64,000 bases of DNA from positions 124,001 to 188,000 of the forward strand of contig NZ_JNJB01000004.1 in the NCBI RefSeq assembly GCF_000701505.1. The letters run 5' to 3'. Below are positions 41,891 to 50,952 of this stretch, piece by piece. The translations under genes were made by a program, and so were the position numbers. A model generated the notes under the pieces. That model was given only the letters and a program-made list of their open reading frames with translations. It did no database searches and was not told the origin of the DNA. Numbering within the stretch: position 1 is the first letter of the stretch; the number at the start of each line of letters is the position of its first letter. Origin of the DNA: Dyadobacter crusticola DSM 16708 (GTDB lineage: Bacteria > Bacteroidota > Bacteroidia > Cytophagales > Spirosomataceae).

Positions 41891-42631
41891 ATGAATCTCG
41901 TACAAAAGTTGCCAGTTGGTTTGGCCATTGCTTGTCTGTTAACGCTGAGTAGCTGTTCAGAAGAAACCATGCAAACAGCAGATCCGTTGAACGAACGCAA
42001 TAGTTCGTCCCTGAGAGAAGGACAGGAAGGAGGAGGCATTGTAGTACTGCCGAGCTTTCCGACAACCAACGGACCTACCGGCAGCAATGTTTATGCTACT
42101 CACTGGGAACGCAACATTCTGACCAATCCGGATAATCCGCAAATACTGCCTACCGGGTCTTCCAGCTTTACACATCTATGGGGCAACAGCAATTCTCCCT
42201 GGTCTAAACCGCTGCCCGCTATCGCGGGAGCTACAAGTCCAGCTTCCATTGCGACGGTCACTACCAATTCAAACACTTGGTCGCCGAATGGAAAACGCTC
42301 GGGCGTGAAAACAAAATTGAAGTACCTGAAGCCTGGCAAAAAGTACACAATTACTTTTCGGGTCGCAACCACCCAGTATAACGGCTATTTGCTTCCGTTC
42401 GTAGCAACTTATGCCAAAGCAGTGCATCTGGTCCGCTCCTACTCCACCGGCGCAGTAGCCGATTACGTGGATCTGACAGGCAAGCAGGCGGTGTGGGTTG
42501 ACAAGACCATCACATTTACTGCAGAAGAATCAGAAATGACACTTTCCTTCTCAGCCATCAATGCAAATGAAGGTGAATACTCTTACGCACACATCTTTGT
42601 TGATAAAAATGCCATTCAGGAAGTAAATTAA
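41891..42631 (+). CDS. Hypothetical lipoprotein
   Basis: A 246-residue lipoprotein with signal and lipobox LAIACLLTLSSC. After a Ser/Gly-rich linker the mature part reads like a beta-sandwich: VYATHWERNILTN, GVKTKLKYLKPGKKYTITFR, VDKTITFTAEESEMTLSFSA, then SYAHIFVDKNAIQEV. The L-K-P-G-K-x-Y-x-I-x-F pattern followed by a late F-S-A-x-N segment resembles carbohydrate-binding or surface beta-sandwich domains of Bacteroidota. No family is assigned with certainty. It ends at a clear terminator. Confidence 0.75.
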   Translation: MNLVQKLPVGLAIACLLTLSSCSEETMQTADPLNERNSSSLREGQEGGGIVVLPSFPTTNGPTGSNVYATHWERNILTNPDNPQILPTGSSSFTHLWGNSNSPWSKPLPAIAGATSPASIATVTTNSNTWSPNGKRSGVKTKLKYLKPGKKYTITFRVATTQYNGYLLPFVATYAKAVHLVRSYSTGAVADYVDLTGKQAVWVDKTITFTAEESEMTLSFSAINANEGEYSYAHIFVDKNAIQEVN

Positions 42632-42653
42632 GAAGCATTGCTTTTTAATTTTT

Positions 42654-42683
42654 AAGAGCTGCTCCTCCCCGGGCAGCTCTTTT
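42654..42683 (+). terminator. Rho-independent terminator
   Basis: Stem AAGAGCTGC/GCAGCTCTT (42654-42662 and 42673-42681) with a C-rich loop, followed by TTT. It lies 22 bp after the lipoprotein stop at 42631. Confidence 0.75.
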
Positions 42684-42741
42684 AGTTTTGGTAAAATAAA
42701 AGACACACTCGGGCAATGCAAACGGCTATACATTAACTATT

Positions 42742-42788
42742 GCGTAACCCGTAGATAATATTCGCGTAACACAGTCCATCTACTTTTG
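42742..42788 (+). promoter_or_regulatory. Probable promoter and direct repeats for TonB receptor
   Basis: TACTTTTG at 42781-42788 matches the Bacteroidota -7 element TAnnTTTG. Upstream, GCGTAAC occurs twice (42742-42748 and 42764-42770) as direct repeats 22 bp apart, about two helical turns. That spacing suits a dimeric activator such as a LytTR regulator. No good -33 box was found. The receptor starts at 42946, leaving a leader of about 150 nt with no extra features seen. Confidence 0.4.
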
Positions 42789-42945
42789 CAGCGTCAAAAA
42801 CAAGGCAGCACAACCGGCCAGTCGCCCGCCTGAACTTAACCTCTCTTACTCGAAAATCCACTGCAAACCGGCTTCAACCGGTCTCAGGCGAAGTGTGCAC
42901 AATTGTTCCGACAAACAACCATTAATTTACCAAAACCAACAAAAA

Positions 42946-45900
42946 ATGATTAGATTAATTACCGGATGTATGCTCCTGCTGGCGCTGCTCACCTCCAGCC
43001 CGAAAGCTCAGGCGCAAGGTAACGAGGCCACGATCATCGGCCGGGTTACAGAGGTAGGGGCGAGCGCAATCCCGGGAGCAACCGTGATTGTTAGAAATGA
43101 ATCAACCGGCTTCCAGGCTGGTACCGTGACGGATGCGAATGGAGATTACATCATCAAACAGCTTCCATTAGGATCTCCCTACTCCATTACCGTTTCATTT
43201 GTAGGTTTTGGAGAGCAAAGAAAAACAGGATACTCACTTAACCAGGGAGATCAGCTGAGGCTGAATTTCGCAATGGAAAGTGCTGCAAATGAATTGCAGG
43301 CCGTTGATATTAAAGCCAACTCGTTGAGAAACACGGTTGTCAACCTTGGAGCTTCCACCCCTATTACCGCGAAAGACATTACTAAACTGCCGGTAAACGG
43401 TCGGAATTTTACATCGCTGATTGAACTTTCGCCATTGAGCAACGGTAACAGCCTTGGCGGTCAGCTGGGATCCTCTACCAACTATACCATTGATGGTATG
43501 ACCTCACGCAGTACCATCGCCGGTGGTGAAACCGGAGGTGCCTACGCGATCTCTATGGAGGCGATCCGTGAGTTCAAGGTGGTTACCAATGAATACGATG
43601 TTACACTCGGCCGCGCAGGTGGTGGAACGATCAGTACTGTAACCAAATCGGGTACAAACCAACTGACTGGTAGCATATTCAACTTCATGCGTGCAGACTG
43701 GCTTTCAAGTGGTTACGATTTGAGAGGAAATAAAAGAACGCAGGACTTCTCGACAAATCAGTTTGGTTTGTCACTCGGTGGTGCATTGAAAAAAGACAAA
43801 GCCCATTTCTTTGTAGCCTGGGACCATCAGGCCGATTCCCGTCCGCTTTTTATCGCCAACCTGCAATCTGAGGCGGATGTAGCGGCTAACAAGGTGACAC
43901 AGCAAACATTGGACAACTTCCTTGACATAGCAAGATCCAAATACGGCGTATCCAATAGTCCGCAGTTTGGTGCATTTGGCAAGAAAAAAGGCACTGACGC
44001 AATTTTCGCAAGAATTGACTGGCAGCTAAATTCCAAAAACCTGCTGACGCTCCGCAATAACCTGATTAAAGAAAACGACAAGCTGTCGGAAGGTGACAAC
44101 ACGACGATTAATGCATACGAATCCTACATCGACCGTGAGCGATTCAATAACAGCATTATGGCTTCGCTTCGCACGATCGTGAGCCCAAAAGTCACGAACG
44201 AATTCAAAGTGCAGCATTTGTATCAGTATGAAGCGGTCATCCCGAGCTCAGAGCTTCCATCTGCGGGTATTCCACGTGCAATTGTTGAAAACATAAACTC
44301 CACTTCGGGAACAAACAACTATATCACCAACATTCAGATAGGTGGTCAGCGTTTTTCTCCTGAATGGTTCAGAGGACAGGTTTACCAGGCGGTCAACAAC
44401 CTTTATTACAACACGGGCAAGATCAACTTTACTTTCGGTATCGACGTGATGTTCAACCGCATGAAGTCAGTTTACGGTAGCGAAATGAATGGCCGCTTCT
44501 ATTTTACTGGTCTTGAAAACTTCAATAACCTGACTCCATACCGTTACGCCCGTGAAATCAACCTGCGGGATGATCCAAGCTCGATCGTAAACTCTCTGGC
44601 AACAGGTTTGTACGCGCAGATGGATACCAAACTGGCACGTGGTCTTGAAATGACAGCAGGTTTGCGTCTGGACAATACCCAATACCTGAACAAAGCGAAT
44701 TTCAGCCAGGTCGTATTTGACGAGCTGAACCTGCGTACTGATAACAAGATCAACACAACGCAAGTGCAGCCACGCGTACAATTTACGTGGGATGTAAATG
44801 AGCAAAGCAAAGACATTATCCGTTTCGGTGCGGGTATTTTCGGCTCGCAGCTGAACCCGTATTCGATGATCAACAACATGTTGTTTGACGGAACGAAAGT
44901 GGCAGCAGTTGAAATCCAGGGTGCATTGGTTCCAAAACCTAACTTCCCTGGTTACCGTGAAAACCCTGCCACCGCGCCAGGTGCCGATTTGTTCAATACG
45001 CCTGGTATCGAGCGTTTGATCACCATCAACATGAACAATGCCGATGCGAAAATTCCGGTGCTTTATAAAACGAACTTCTCGTACAACCACTTTTTCAGCG
45101 ACCGTCTGCGTATCGGTGTGAGCGGTTATGCCTCATGGGCGCGCAACAACTATATGTATGTTGACCGCAACATGGTAGAAGATCCATATTTCCGCATTGC
45201 AGCAGAGGCTAACCGTGGCGTATATGTTCCGGCCGAAAAAATCAATGCAAAAAATGGAGCTACCAACTGGCTGGACAGCCGCAAGACTACCAAAGTAGGT
45301 CGTGTGTTGGAACTCGTGAGCGAGGGTAAAAAGAACCAGTATGCAGTCGTAATTGACGGTACTTACCGTTACTTCAAAGACGGACAGATCACATTCTCGT
45401 ATACCTGGAACGATTCAAAGGACAATACTTCGTACAACGGTAACGTAGCAAACACGGCAACGCTTGATTTGATGGTCAACGACGATCCACGCGATCTGAG
45501 CCGCATTACTTATGCGAACAACCACTTCCGCAACAAAGTAGTATTCTACGGAACTGCGCCAAGTATCTGGGGTGTAACACTCGGCCTGCGTTACTCTGGT
45601 ATCGGCGGAACGCGCTACTCAATGGCCGTGAGCGGTAACATGAATGGAGACTTCGTTTCTTCAAACGACCTGGCGTATATCTATGACCCAAACAGCCCTG
45701 AAACGCCACAAAACGTACGTGATGGTATCAATGCAATCCTCAATAATCCAGACGCAGAACAAAGCATTAAGGATTATATCATGAGAGATATGGGCAAAAT
45801 CGCTGAGCGTAATGGTGGTATCAATGGTTTCTACGGGGTGTTTGATTTGAGATTGGCTAAGAAATTCAATTTCTACAGAAACCACGGTATAGAAGCGTCA

Positions 45901-46101
45901 GTTGACATTTTCAACGTAGCTAACCTGCTGAACAAAGAATGGGGCGCAGGAACTAACCTTGGTAAGCAAAACCTCTACTCCATCAGATCATTCGACCCGG
46001 CTACTAAAAGATACGGGTACGGCATGAGCAACGGAGTCGGTGTTTCCAACCTGAATGGAAGCCCTTACCAGATCCAGATTGGTTTACGCTATGCTTTCTG
46101 A
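42946..46101 (+). CDS. Oar-like TonB-dependent receptor
   Basis: A 1051-residue outer-membrane protein. Signal MIRLITGCMLLLALLTSSPK then AQAQG. A CarboxypepD_reg domain follows (ATIIGRVTEVGASAIPGATV, TDANGDYIIKQLP). The plug is of the Oar/OmpA-related kind (LPVNGRNFTSLIELSP, NYTIDGMTSRSTIAGGETGG, RAGGGTISTVTKSGTNQLTG). The large barrel ends QIQIGLRYAF with a terminal Phe. Frequent CGT and GGT codons suggest high expression. It precedes a secreted phosphodiesterase by 114 bp, and the two may scavenge phosphate esters together. The start at 42946 is chosen for the signal peptide. Confidence 0.93.
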   Translation: MIRLITGCMLLLALLTSSPKAQAQGNEATIIGRVTEVGASAIPGATVIVRNESTGFQAGTVTDANGDYIIKQLPLGSPYSITVSFVGFGEQRKTGYSLNQGDQLRLNFAMESAANELQAVDIKANSLRNTVVNLGASTPITAKDITKLPVNGRNFTSLIELSPLSNGNSLGGQLGSSTNYTIDGMTSRSTIAGGETGGAYAISMEAIREFKVVTNEYDVTLGRAGGGTISTVTKSGTNQLTGSIFNFMRADWLSSGYDLRGNKRTQDFSTNQFGLSLGGALKKDKAHFFVAWDHQADSRPLFIANLQSEADVAANKVTQQTLDNFLDIARSKYGVSNSPQFGAFGKKKGTDAIFARIDWQLNSKNLLTLRNNLIKENDKLSEGDNTTINAYESYIDRERFNNSIMASLRTIVSPKVTNEFKVQHLYQYEAVIPSSELPSAGIPRAIVENINSTSGTNNYITNIQIGGQRFSPEWFRGQVYQAVNNLYYNTGKINFTFGIDVMFNRMKSVYGSEMNGRFYFTGLENFNNLTPYRYAREINLRDDPSSIVNSLATGLYAQMDTKLARGLEMTAGLRLDNTQYLNKANFSQVVFDELNLRTDNKINTTQVQPRVQFTWDVNEQSKDIIRFGAGIFGSQLNPYSMINNMLFDGTKVAAVEIQGALVPKPNFPGYRENPATAPGADLFNTPGIERLITINMNNADAKIPVLYKTNFSYNHFFSDRLRIGVSGYASWARNNYMYVDRNMVEDPYFRIAAEANRGVYVPAEKINAKNGATNWLDSRKTTKVGRVLELVSEGKKNQYAVVIDGTYRYFKDGQITFSYTWNDSKDNTSYNGNVANTATLDLMVNDDPRDLSRITYANNHFRNKVVFYGTAPSIWGVTLGLRYSGIGGTRYSMAVSGNMNGDFVSSNDLAYIYDPNSPETPQNVRDGINAILNNPDAEQSIKDYIMRDMGKIAERNGGINGFYGVFDLRLAKKFNFYRNHGIEASVDIFNVANLLNKEWGAGTNLGKQNLYSIRSFDPATKRYGYGMSNGVGVSNLNGSPYQIQIGLRYAF

Positions 46102-46125
46102 TCCAAATTCTAATTAAAAACAACT

Positions 46126-46200
46126 TTGTCACCCTGAGCGGAGTCGAAGGGGTTTGGGCAGGGTCGCTCAAACTTCCTTCGACTCCGCTCAGGGTGACAA
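46126..46200. repeat. Long palindromic repeat between receptor and phosphodiesterase
   Basis: Perfect 25-bp arms (46126-46150 and 46176-46200), containing CCCTGAGCGGAGTCGAAGG and its reverse complement, with a 25-nt loop. The arm sequence is a well-known kind of dispersed intergenic repeat in Bacteroidota. Transcribed, it would form a very stable hairpin, so it may also end or process the receptor transcript. It lies 15 bp before the next start codon. Confidence 0.75.
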
Positions 46201-46215
46201 CCATTTAAATCCAAT

Positions 46216-47559
46216 ATGAAAAAACTACTCTCGCTCCTCGGCATCGCATTGTCGCTAAACGCATTCGCTCAGGACGCTCACGTCGTTTTGATCAGCATTG
46301 ACGGACTGCGGCCTGAATTTTATAAAGATCCGAACTGGTCGATGGTGAACCTGCGCCAGGGAATGCAAACAGGCGCTTACTCCGACGGGGTTAACGGCGT
46401 ATTTCCATCTGTTACCTACCCTTCCCACACCACGATCATCAGTGGGGTAAAGCCAATCAAGCATGGCGTTTATTACAACACGCCTTCGGAGCCGCTGGAA
46501 GTTACCGGCAAATGGATCTGGGATTACAGCACAATTAAAGTGCCTACCATTTTTAGCGTAGCCAAAGAAAAAGGATTGAAAACTGCTTCGGTATTCTGGC
46601 CGGTTTCAGTAGGTGGCCCTGCTACTTACAACATCCCGGAATATTGGTACCTGCCTGAAACAAAAGGCGGCAAGCGCAACATGATCAAAGCGCTGACCGA
46701 AAATGCAATTCCAAAAGGTTTGTACGAAGAAGTACAGCAGAATGCAACCGGAAAGCTGGAAGAAATTGATTTCGACGGCGACTACCTGAGCATTGACGAC
46801 AATATGTCCCGGATCAGCAGCTACCTGATCCGTCAGTACAAACCGTCTTTACTGGCAGTACACCTCGTGGCTGTCGACCATTTCGAGCACGAGCAGGGTC
46901 GCGACGGCGACAAGGTAAGAGCGTCGCTCGCCAGCGTTGACCGGGGTATTAAAACGATCATTGAAGCCACCGAAAAAGCGGGTATCAGGGACAAGACCAC
47001 GTTTATCATCACAGGTGACCACGGTTTTGTGGACATTCACACAGCTATTGCGCCTAATATCCTGCTTGCTAAAGTCGGGCTGTACGATCCTAACAACAAG
47101 GCTGCCTGGAAAGCTTATTTCCACAGCTCGGGCGGTTCGGCCTTTTTGCATTTGAAAGACAAGAACGATACCAAAACCCTTGAAAAAGTAAAACAGATAC
47201 TTGCCCAGCTGCCTGCTAATCAAAAGGCGATGTTTGCAGTGAAAGACCGCGCGGCGCTCGACGCAGTGGGTTCTGACCCGAATGCAGCGCTCGCTATTGC
47301 CCCGGTTCAGGGAATTACGATCAGCGGCGCAGCTACCGGCGACTTCATGCGCGCGGCAAGCGGCGGTACCCACGGATTTTTCCCCGATTTCAAAGAAATA
47401 CAAACGGGCTTTGTAGCTTTTGGAAAAGGGATCAAACAAGGTGCTGTAATCCCCGAAATGGGTTTGCAGGATATCGCTCCGCTGATCGCCAAATTGCTAA
47501 ACCTCGACTTACCAACTGCTGACGGTACATTATACCCTGGCTTGCTGGTAAAAGAATAG
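46216..47559 (+). CDS. Secreted nucleotide pyrophosphatase/phosphodiesterase (ENPP-like)
   Basis: A 447-residue alkaline-phosphatase-superfamily enzyme. Signal MKKLLSLLGIALSLNAFAQ. The first metal Asp is in VVLISIDGLRPEF. The nucleophile Thr is in FPSVTYPSHTTIISG, as in ENPP proteins. Further metal ligands are in LVAVDHFEHEQ, ITGDHGF and GGTHGFFP. The end, GLQDIAPLIAKLLNLDLP, is typical. It would cleave nucleotide pyrophosphates or phosphodiesters in the periplasm. It probably shares a transcript with the receptor upstream, though the palindrome between them may reduce read-through. Confidence 0.92.
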   Translation: MKKLLSLLGIALSLNAFAQDAHVVLISIDGLRPEFYKDPNWSMVNLRQGMQTGAYSDGVNGVFPSVTYPSHTTIISGVKPIKHGVYYNTPSEPLEVTGKWIWDYSTIKVPTIFSVAKEKGLKTASVFWPVSVGGPATYNIPEYWYLPETKGGKRNMIKALTENAIPKGLYEEVQQNATGKLEEIDFDGDYLSIDDNMSRISSYLIRQYKPSLLAVHLVAVDHFEHEQGRDGDKVRASLASVDRGIKTIIEATEKAGIRDKTTFIITGDHGFVDIHTAIAPNILLAKVGLYDPNNKAAWKAYFHSSGGSAFLHLKDKNDTKTLEKVKQILAQLPANQKAMFAVKDRAALDAVGSDPNAALAIAPVQGITISGAATGDFMRAASGGTHGFFPDFKEIQTGFVAFGKGIKQGAVIPEMGLQDIAPLIAKLLNLDLPTADGTLYPGLLVKE

Positions 47560-47655
47560 CAAATTCTTCTTTGCTCAAAAACAGGGAATTATACGCTTTT
47601 AATCTTTCTCTTTCGGTCATAGCTTTACAGGATTCCAGCTCTTTCCTGTATCGTT

Positions 47656-48795
47656 ATGACCGAAACTTTTTCTCAGCCTCGCTCCTCCCTGTCCCTGAAA
47701 ATCTGTGAATGCGCCCTCGGCATTCTGGCTGTACTTTCATCTATCACCAGTGTACTGAACTTTGTCCCGGCTTCATTTTTACACAAGTATGGCCATTACT
47801 TTCATCCATTACTGATCGGCATCGTGACCGTGTCCATTTTGGGCGGGCTCTGCTATGCTGTGATCTGGCACGAAAAAGAAAAAGCCGGAAAAGGGAACAG
47901 CGGCATCCGGCACGCGGTTCTGCAAGGCTTGATCCGCTACTGGCTGGCTTACTCCATTTCCGTTTACGGTTTTGCCAAAATCCTCAAAACACAATTCCAA
48001 TCCCCTGATTTCACCCTCGATATGCCGCTGGGCGATGTAAGCGGATTTTCACTTACCTGGTACTACTTTGGCTATTCCTACACGCTGGCGGTTATCCTCG
48101 GACTGTTTCAGGTTGGCGGCTCGGTACTGCTTCTTTTCCGCCGTACCACACTGACCGGAGTGATGGTTTTGCTGCCGGTGATGATCAATATTGTTCTAAT
48201 CAATACTTTCTACCAGATTGCTCCGGGTGCATTTTTCAATTCTGTTATTTATACGATTAGTCTGACTTTTCTGCTGCTGGTCGATTTTCAAAAGCTTAAA
48301 ACGGCATTCTGGGATTTGGTGGAAAGATTACCCCGCGTATCTGACAAATCCGGCCTGCTTAAAAATGCATTGCGTTTCGTGACCATTGCAGCCGCTTTTG
48401 GCACAATCCAATATTATGTTTCAAACGATAAGAGCGACAAAGTGATTAAAGGGACGTGGAAAGTGGAGACGCTCCGAAGGAATAACGAGCTCGTACCCGC
48501 TACCGCCTGGCTGACAGATACCAAAGCCTGGAACAAGATTTACTTCTCTGGCTGGAACGGCTGCGCATTCAGCCCGAACCCTTACCGCTACAAGCCGGAT
48601 GAAAGCCTCACAGGCTCTTACGAATATGACAGTCTTAAAAACAACATCCGTCTCATCCACGCAAATCAGAGCCGGGCAGACAGGCGAACGGACACGCTGA
48701 TGATTTCCGTGCGCGAACGTAGCGCAAAATCAATGCAGCTGCATTTTGTGATGAACCGCGATACGATTGAAATGCAGCTGGCCAAACTGCGGTAA
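47656..48795 (+). CDS. Polytopic membrane protein with soluble C-terminal domain
   Basis: A 379-residue protein with about seven hydrophobic helices in residues 15-265. LIRYWLAYSISVYGFAKILK and FQVGGSVLLLFRRTTLTGVM recall DoxX-like proteins. After residue 270 comes a soluble part that reads GTWKVETLRRNNELVPATAW, then GCAFSPNPYRY and IRLIHANQSRADRRTDTLMI, which is lipocalin-like. The order of helices then beta domain is seen in uncharacterised Bacteroidota proteins; no function is known. It is separated from the phosphodiesterase by 96 bp. Confidence 0.75.
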   Translation: MTETFSQPRSSLSLKICECALGILAVLSSITSVLNFVPASFLHKYGHYFHPLLIGIVTVSILGGLCYAVIWHEKEKAGKGNSGIRHAVLQGLIRYWLAYSISVYGFAKILKTQFQSPDFTLDMPLGDVSGFSLTWYYFGYSYTLAVILGLFQVGGSVLLLFRRTTLTGVMVLLPVMINIVLINTFYQIAPGAFFNSVIYTISLTFLLLVDFQKLKTAFWDLVERLPRVSDKSGLLKNALRFVTIAAAFGTIQYYVSNDKSDKVIKGTWKVETLRRNNELVPATAWLTDTKAWNKIYFSGWNGCAFSPNPYRYKPDESLTGSYEYDSLKNNIRLIHANQSRADRRTDTLMISVRERSAKSMQLHFVMNRDTIEMQLAKLR

Positions 48796-48823
48796 CCTAT
48801 TTGAAGATTGGAAAGACAGGCAT

Positions 48824-49252
48824 TCAACCCCGAACGATGAAGGTAGGATCAATGGAGTTCAGAAGCTCACCGACAGTAATGTCCGAAATTCCGAGCGGTT
48901 CATTTAGGTATCCACTGGTAAAAAGCGGCTGCAATTTATTTTCGCCTTTATACAAAAAGCCGATCGTAGACCTGGGCTGTCCGATATTGAATACTTTGGA
49001 GCCAGCATCGGGATAGGAAGAGATGAGCTTTTTCAACACACCTGGCTCGACGAATTCCAGACATTTCAATGTAAATCCATCGCCGTCACCATCCCAGTTG
49101 AGGTACAGCAAAAAACGTAATCCGCAGGTGATTTCGAAATAGAAGTTGAAGCGCGGCTGGTTAGCGAGGCTGCCTGATAGTTGAAGCTCTTTTGAATCGG
49201 GGAAATAGGTTTTTATTTCTTCACGCAGATATGTGAGTGCGTCCATTCTCAT
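48824..49252 (-). CDS. Hypothetical 142-residue protein
   Basis: A soluble protein opening MRMDALTYLREEIKTYF. Its middle has an acidic-aromatic strand set (FNFYFEITCGLRFLLYLNWD, then GDGDGF) and its end GISDITVGELLNSIDPTFIV. No family is recognised. The alternation of strands and helices suggests a small alpha/beta fold. It is on the opposite strand to the membrane protein and 29 bp from its stop. An alternative start at 49246 is equally possible. Confidence 0.72.
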   Translation of the reverse strand: MRMDALTYLREEIKTYFPDSKELQLSGSLANQPRFNFYFEITCGLRFLLYLNWDGDGDGFTLKCLEFVEPGVLKKLISSYPDAGSKVFNIGQPRSTIGFLYKGENKLQPLFTSGYLNEPLGISDITVGELLNSIDPTFIVRG

Positions 49253-49388
49253 CCGTCAGGTCGTTCAGTAGGGGTAACTGTCTGAACAAATATATCCACC
49301 AGACTTCAAAGTTTCAAGGCTTTCACCTGTAACAAAGCGCCTTAATTCTTCTGAAAATCCGCAAATCAACTACTTACTGAGTCTATTT

Positions 49389-50843
49389 TCAGCTTTCCTT
49401 TAAATGCATTCTGATCGCGCTGGCCGCCTTTCCCGAGCTGGGCCTCGGCGCGTGGGCTTCCAGCATTTTCCCATTTTGATCAACCATAATGTAGCGCGGA
49501 ATACCCCAGAGGTGGTACTTCTCCCAGAGAGAGCCGGCTACGTCACTCTGCTGATTGATGTGCGTACCAGCAGGAACACTACCGCCTTTGAGCATTTTCT
49601 TCCAGGCATTCAAATCCTGATCTACCGACACATACAGGAATACAACTTTATCATTCCCTTCAAACTCCTTCACGAGTTTTTTCGAAGCCGGAAACTCGTC
49701 CCGGCAAGGTCCGCACCAGGTGGCCCACACGTCAATGTACACGACTTTGCCTTTGAGGCTGCTCAGTGAAATCGTTTTTCCATCAGGTGTTTTCCCGTCA
49801 AAATCGGGCGCTTGCTTACCCGGGCCAAGCGCCTCCCACCTGGCAAAGCTTTGGTCCAGGGTTTTTCTGTAAACAGGCGAAACCGGCGTTTTATATAAAT
49901 CCTCGCGAAGCTGAGCCATTTCGGGCGACAAACCTTCCATTTGCACCCAATAGTTGATATTGGCTGCTCTGAAGTGCTTTTTTAAGAACGGGTCCAATGT
50001 CAATTTTTGAATATAGGTATCAGACAGCTCCACCCAGTGTCCATCGAGTGAGTCCTTGTTCATTTTGTCAGTAAGCTTGCCTAACGGACCGTGAATACCG
50101 GAAATCAGGTAGCCGGACAGGATTTCGCCGTATTCATACATGTTCATGTCCAGCAAAACTGAGTCAACGGGCAACGTCGTAACAACCTTTTTAAGATCTG
50201 CCGGAATAGCGGGATCGTCCATGTCATAGCTGTAATGGTTGTTCGCGTAATGCTGCTGATACGCGTACAATATCATCTCCACTTTCTTTTTCATCAACTC
50301 CACTTCTGCTGGAGTTGTACCGTCCTCATTTTTCAGTTTTTCAAGCTCCTTGTTCAACTCATTTTGATACAGTTTAAAGCTGGACGCGAACCCGGCAGGC
50401 TCATTTTGCCATATCACCTTTCCTTTATAATCCTGGTACTTCCGCGCAATTTTCTGAGTATTTCGAATAAACCCACTAAGCGCAGAGCCGGCGCCGGTGA
50501 CTTTGATTCCACCTCCCGTCTCGCTGGTATCTGTTTCAAGTACTATCTCGTCACCTGCTTTGATGTACAGTGGGATATATTGGTCCTGCAAATAAACGTG
50601 GCCGAAAACGGGCTTTTCGATCGTTGTTTCTATTATCCCAAAGCCATTGCTGTCCAATGTAGATTTCCCTAAAAGCAATGTGTCCAGATTGAGCATATTG
50701 TAGGTAACCAGAACTGCGCCGGCCCCTTTGGCTTTATTCAACCGGAATGTGACTTTGACTTTCTTGTCGTCCTTTTTCGCGCAACCTGCGAACAACAAAG
50801 CGGCAATGCAGACAAACAGCAGGTTTTTCAGGCAAAGAAACAT
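49389..50843 (-). CDS. TlpA-type thioredoxin lipoprotein with DUF4369-like N-domain
   Basis: A 484-residue lipoprotein (signal and lipobox IAALLFAGC). A beta domain of the DUF4369 kind covers about residues 25-130 (VTFRLNKAKGAGAVLVTYNM). A helical middle region follows, then a C-terminal TlpA/ResA thioredoxin domain with APDFDGKTPDGKTISLSSLK and the active-site WATWCGPCRDEF. The cis-Pro is in WGIPRYIMVD. It would act as a periplasmic disulfide reductase, as in cytochrome c maturation or oxidative repair. The start at 50843 is chosen for the lipoprotein signal. It stands alone. Confidence 0.92.
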   Translation of the reverse strand: MFLCLKNLLFVCIAALLFAGCAKKDDKKVKVTFRLNKAKGAGAVLVTYNMLNLDTLLLGKSTLDSNGFGIIETTIEKPVFGHVYLQDQYIPLYIKAGDEIVLETDTSETGGGIKVTGAGSALSGFIRNTQKIARKYQDYKGKVIWQNEPAGFASSFKLYQNELNKELEKLKNEDGTTPAEVELMKKKVEMILYAYQQHYANNHYSYDMDDPAIPADLKKVVTTLPVDSVLLDMNMYEYGEILSGYLISGIHGPLGKLTDKMNKDSLDGHWVELSDTYIQKLTLDPFLKKHFRAANINYWVQMEGLSPEMAQLREDLYKTPVSPVYRKTLDQSFARWEALGPGKQAPDFDGKTPDGKTISLSSLKGKVVYIDVWATWCGPCRDEFPASKKLVKEFEGNDKVVFLYVSVDQDLNAWKKMLKGGSVPAGTHINQQSDVAGSLWEKYHLWGIPRYIMVDQNGKMLEAHAPRPSSGKAASAIRMHLKES

Positions 50844-50952
50844 AGCGTCAAGATTATGATACAACAAGTTACATTGACAATACTGTCAAGAATGCGTTTT
50901 TGATGCATCAGCTCATTTTTAACTTTTCAAACCCGCCATCTATACCTCCAAC

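Noticed and set aside
44467-45090. Minus-strand frame of 207 codons opposite the Oar-like receptor
   Set aside because: Long only because the receptor's codon bias leaves few stops on the other strand; no recognisable protein.
46849-47439. Minus-strand frame of 196 codons opposite the ENPP-like enzyme
   Set aside because: Antisense shadow of a gene with all catalytic motifs intact.
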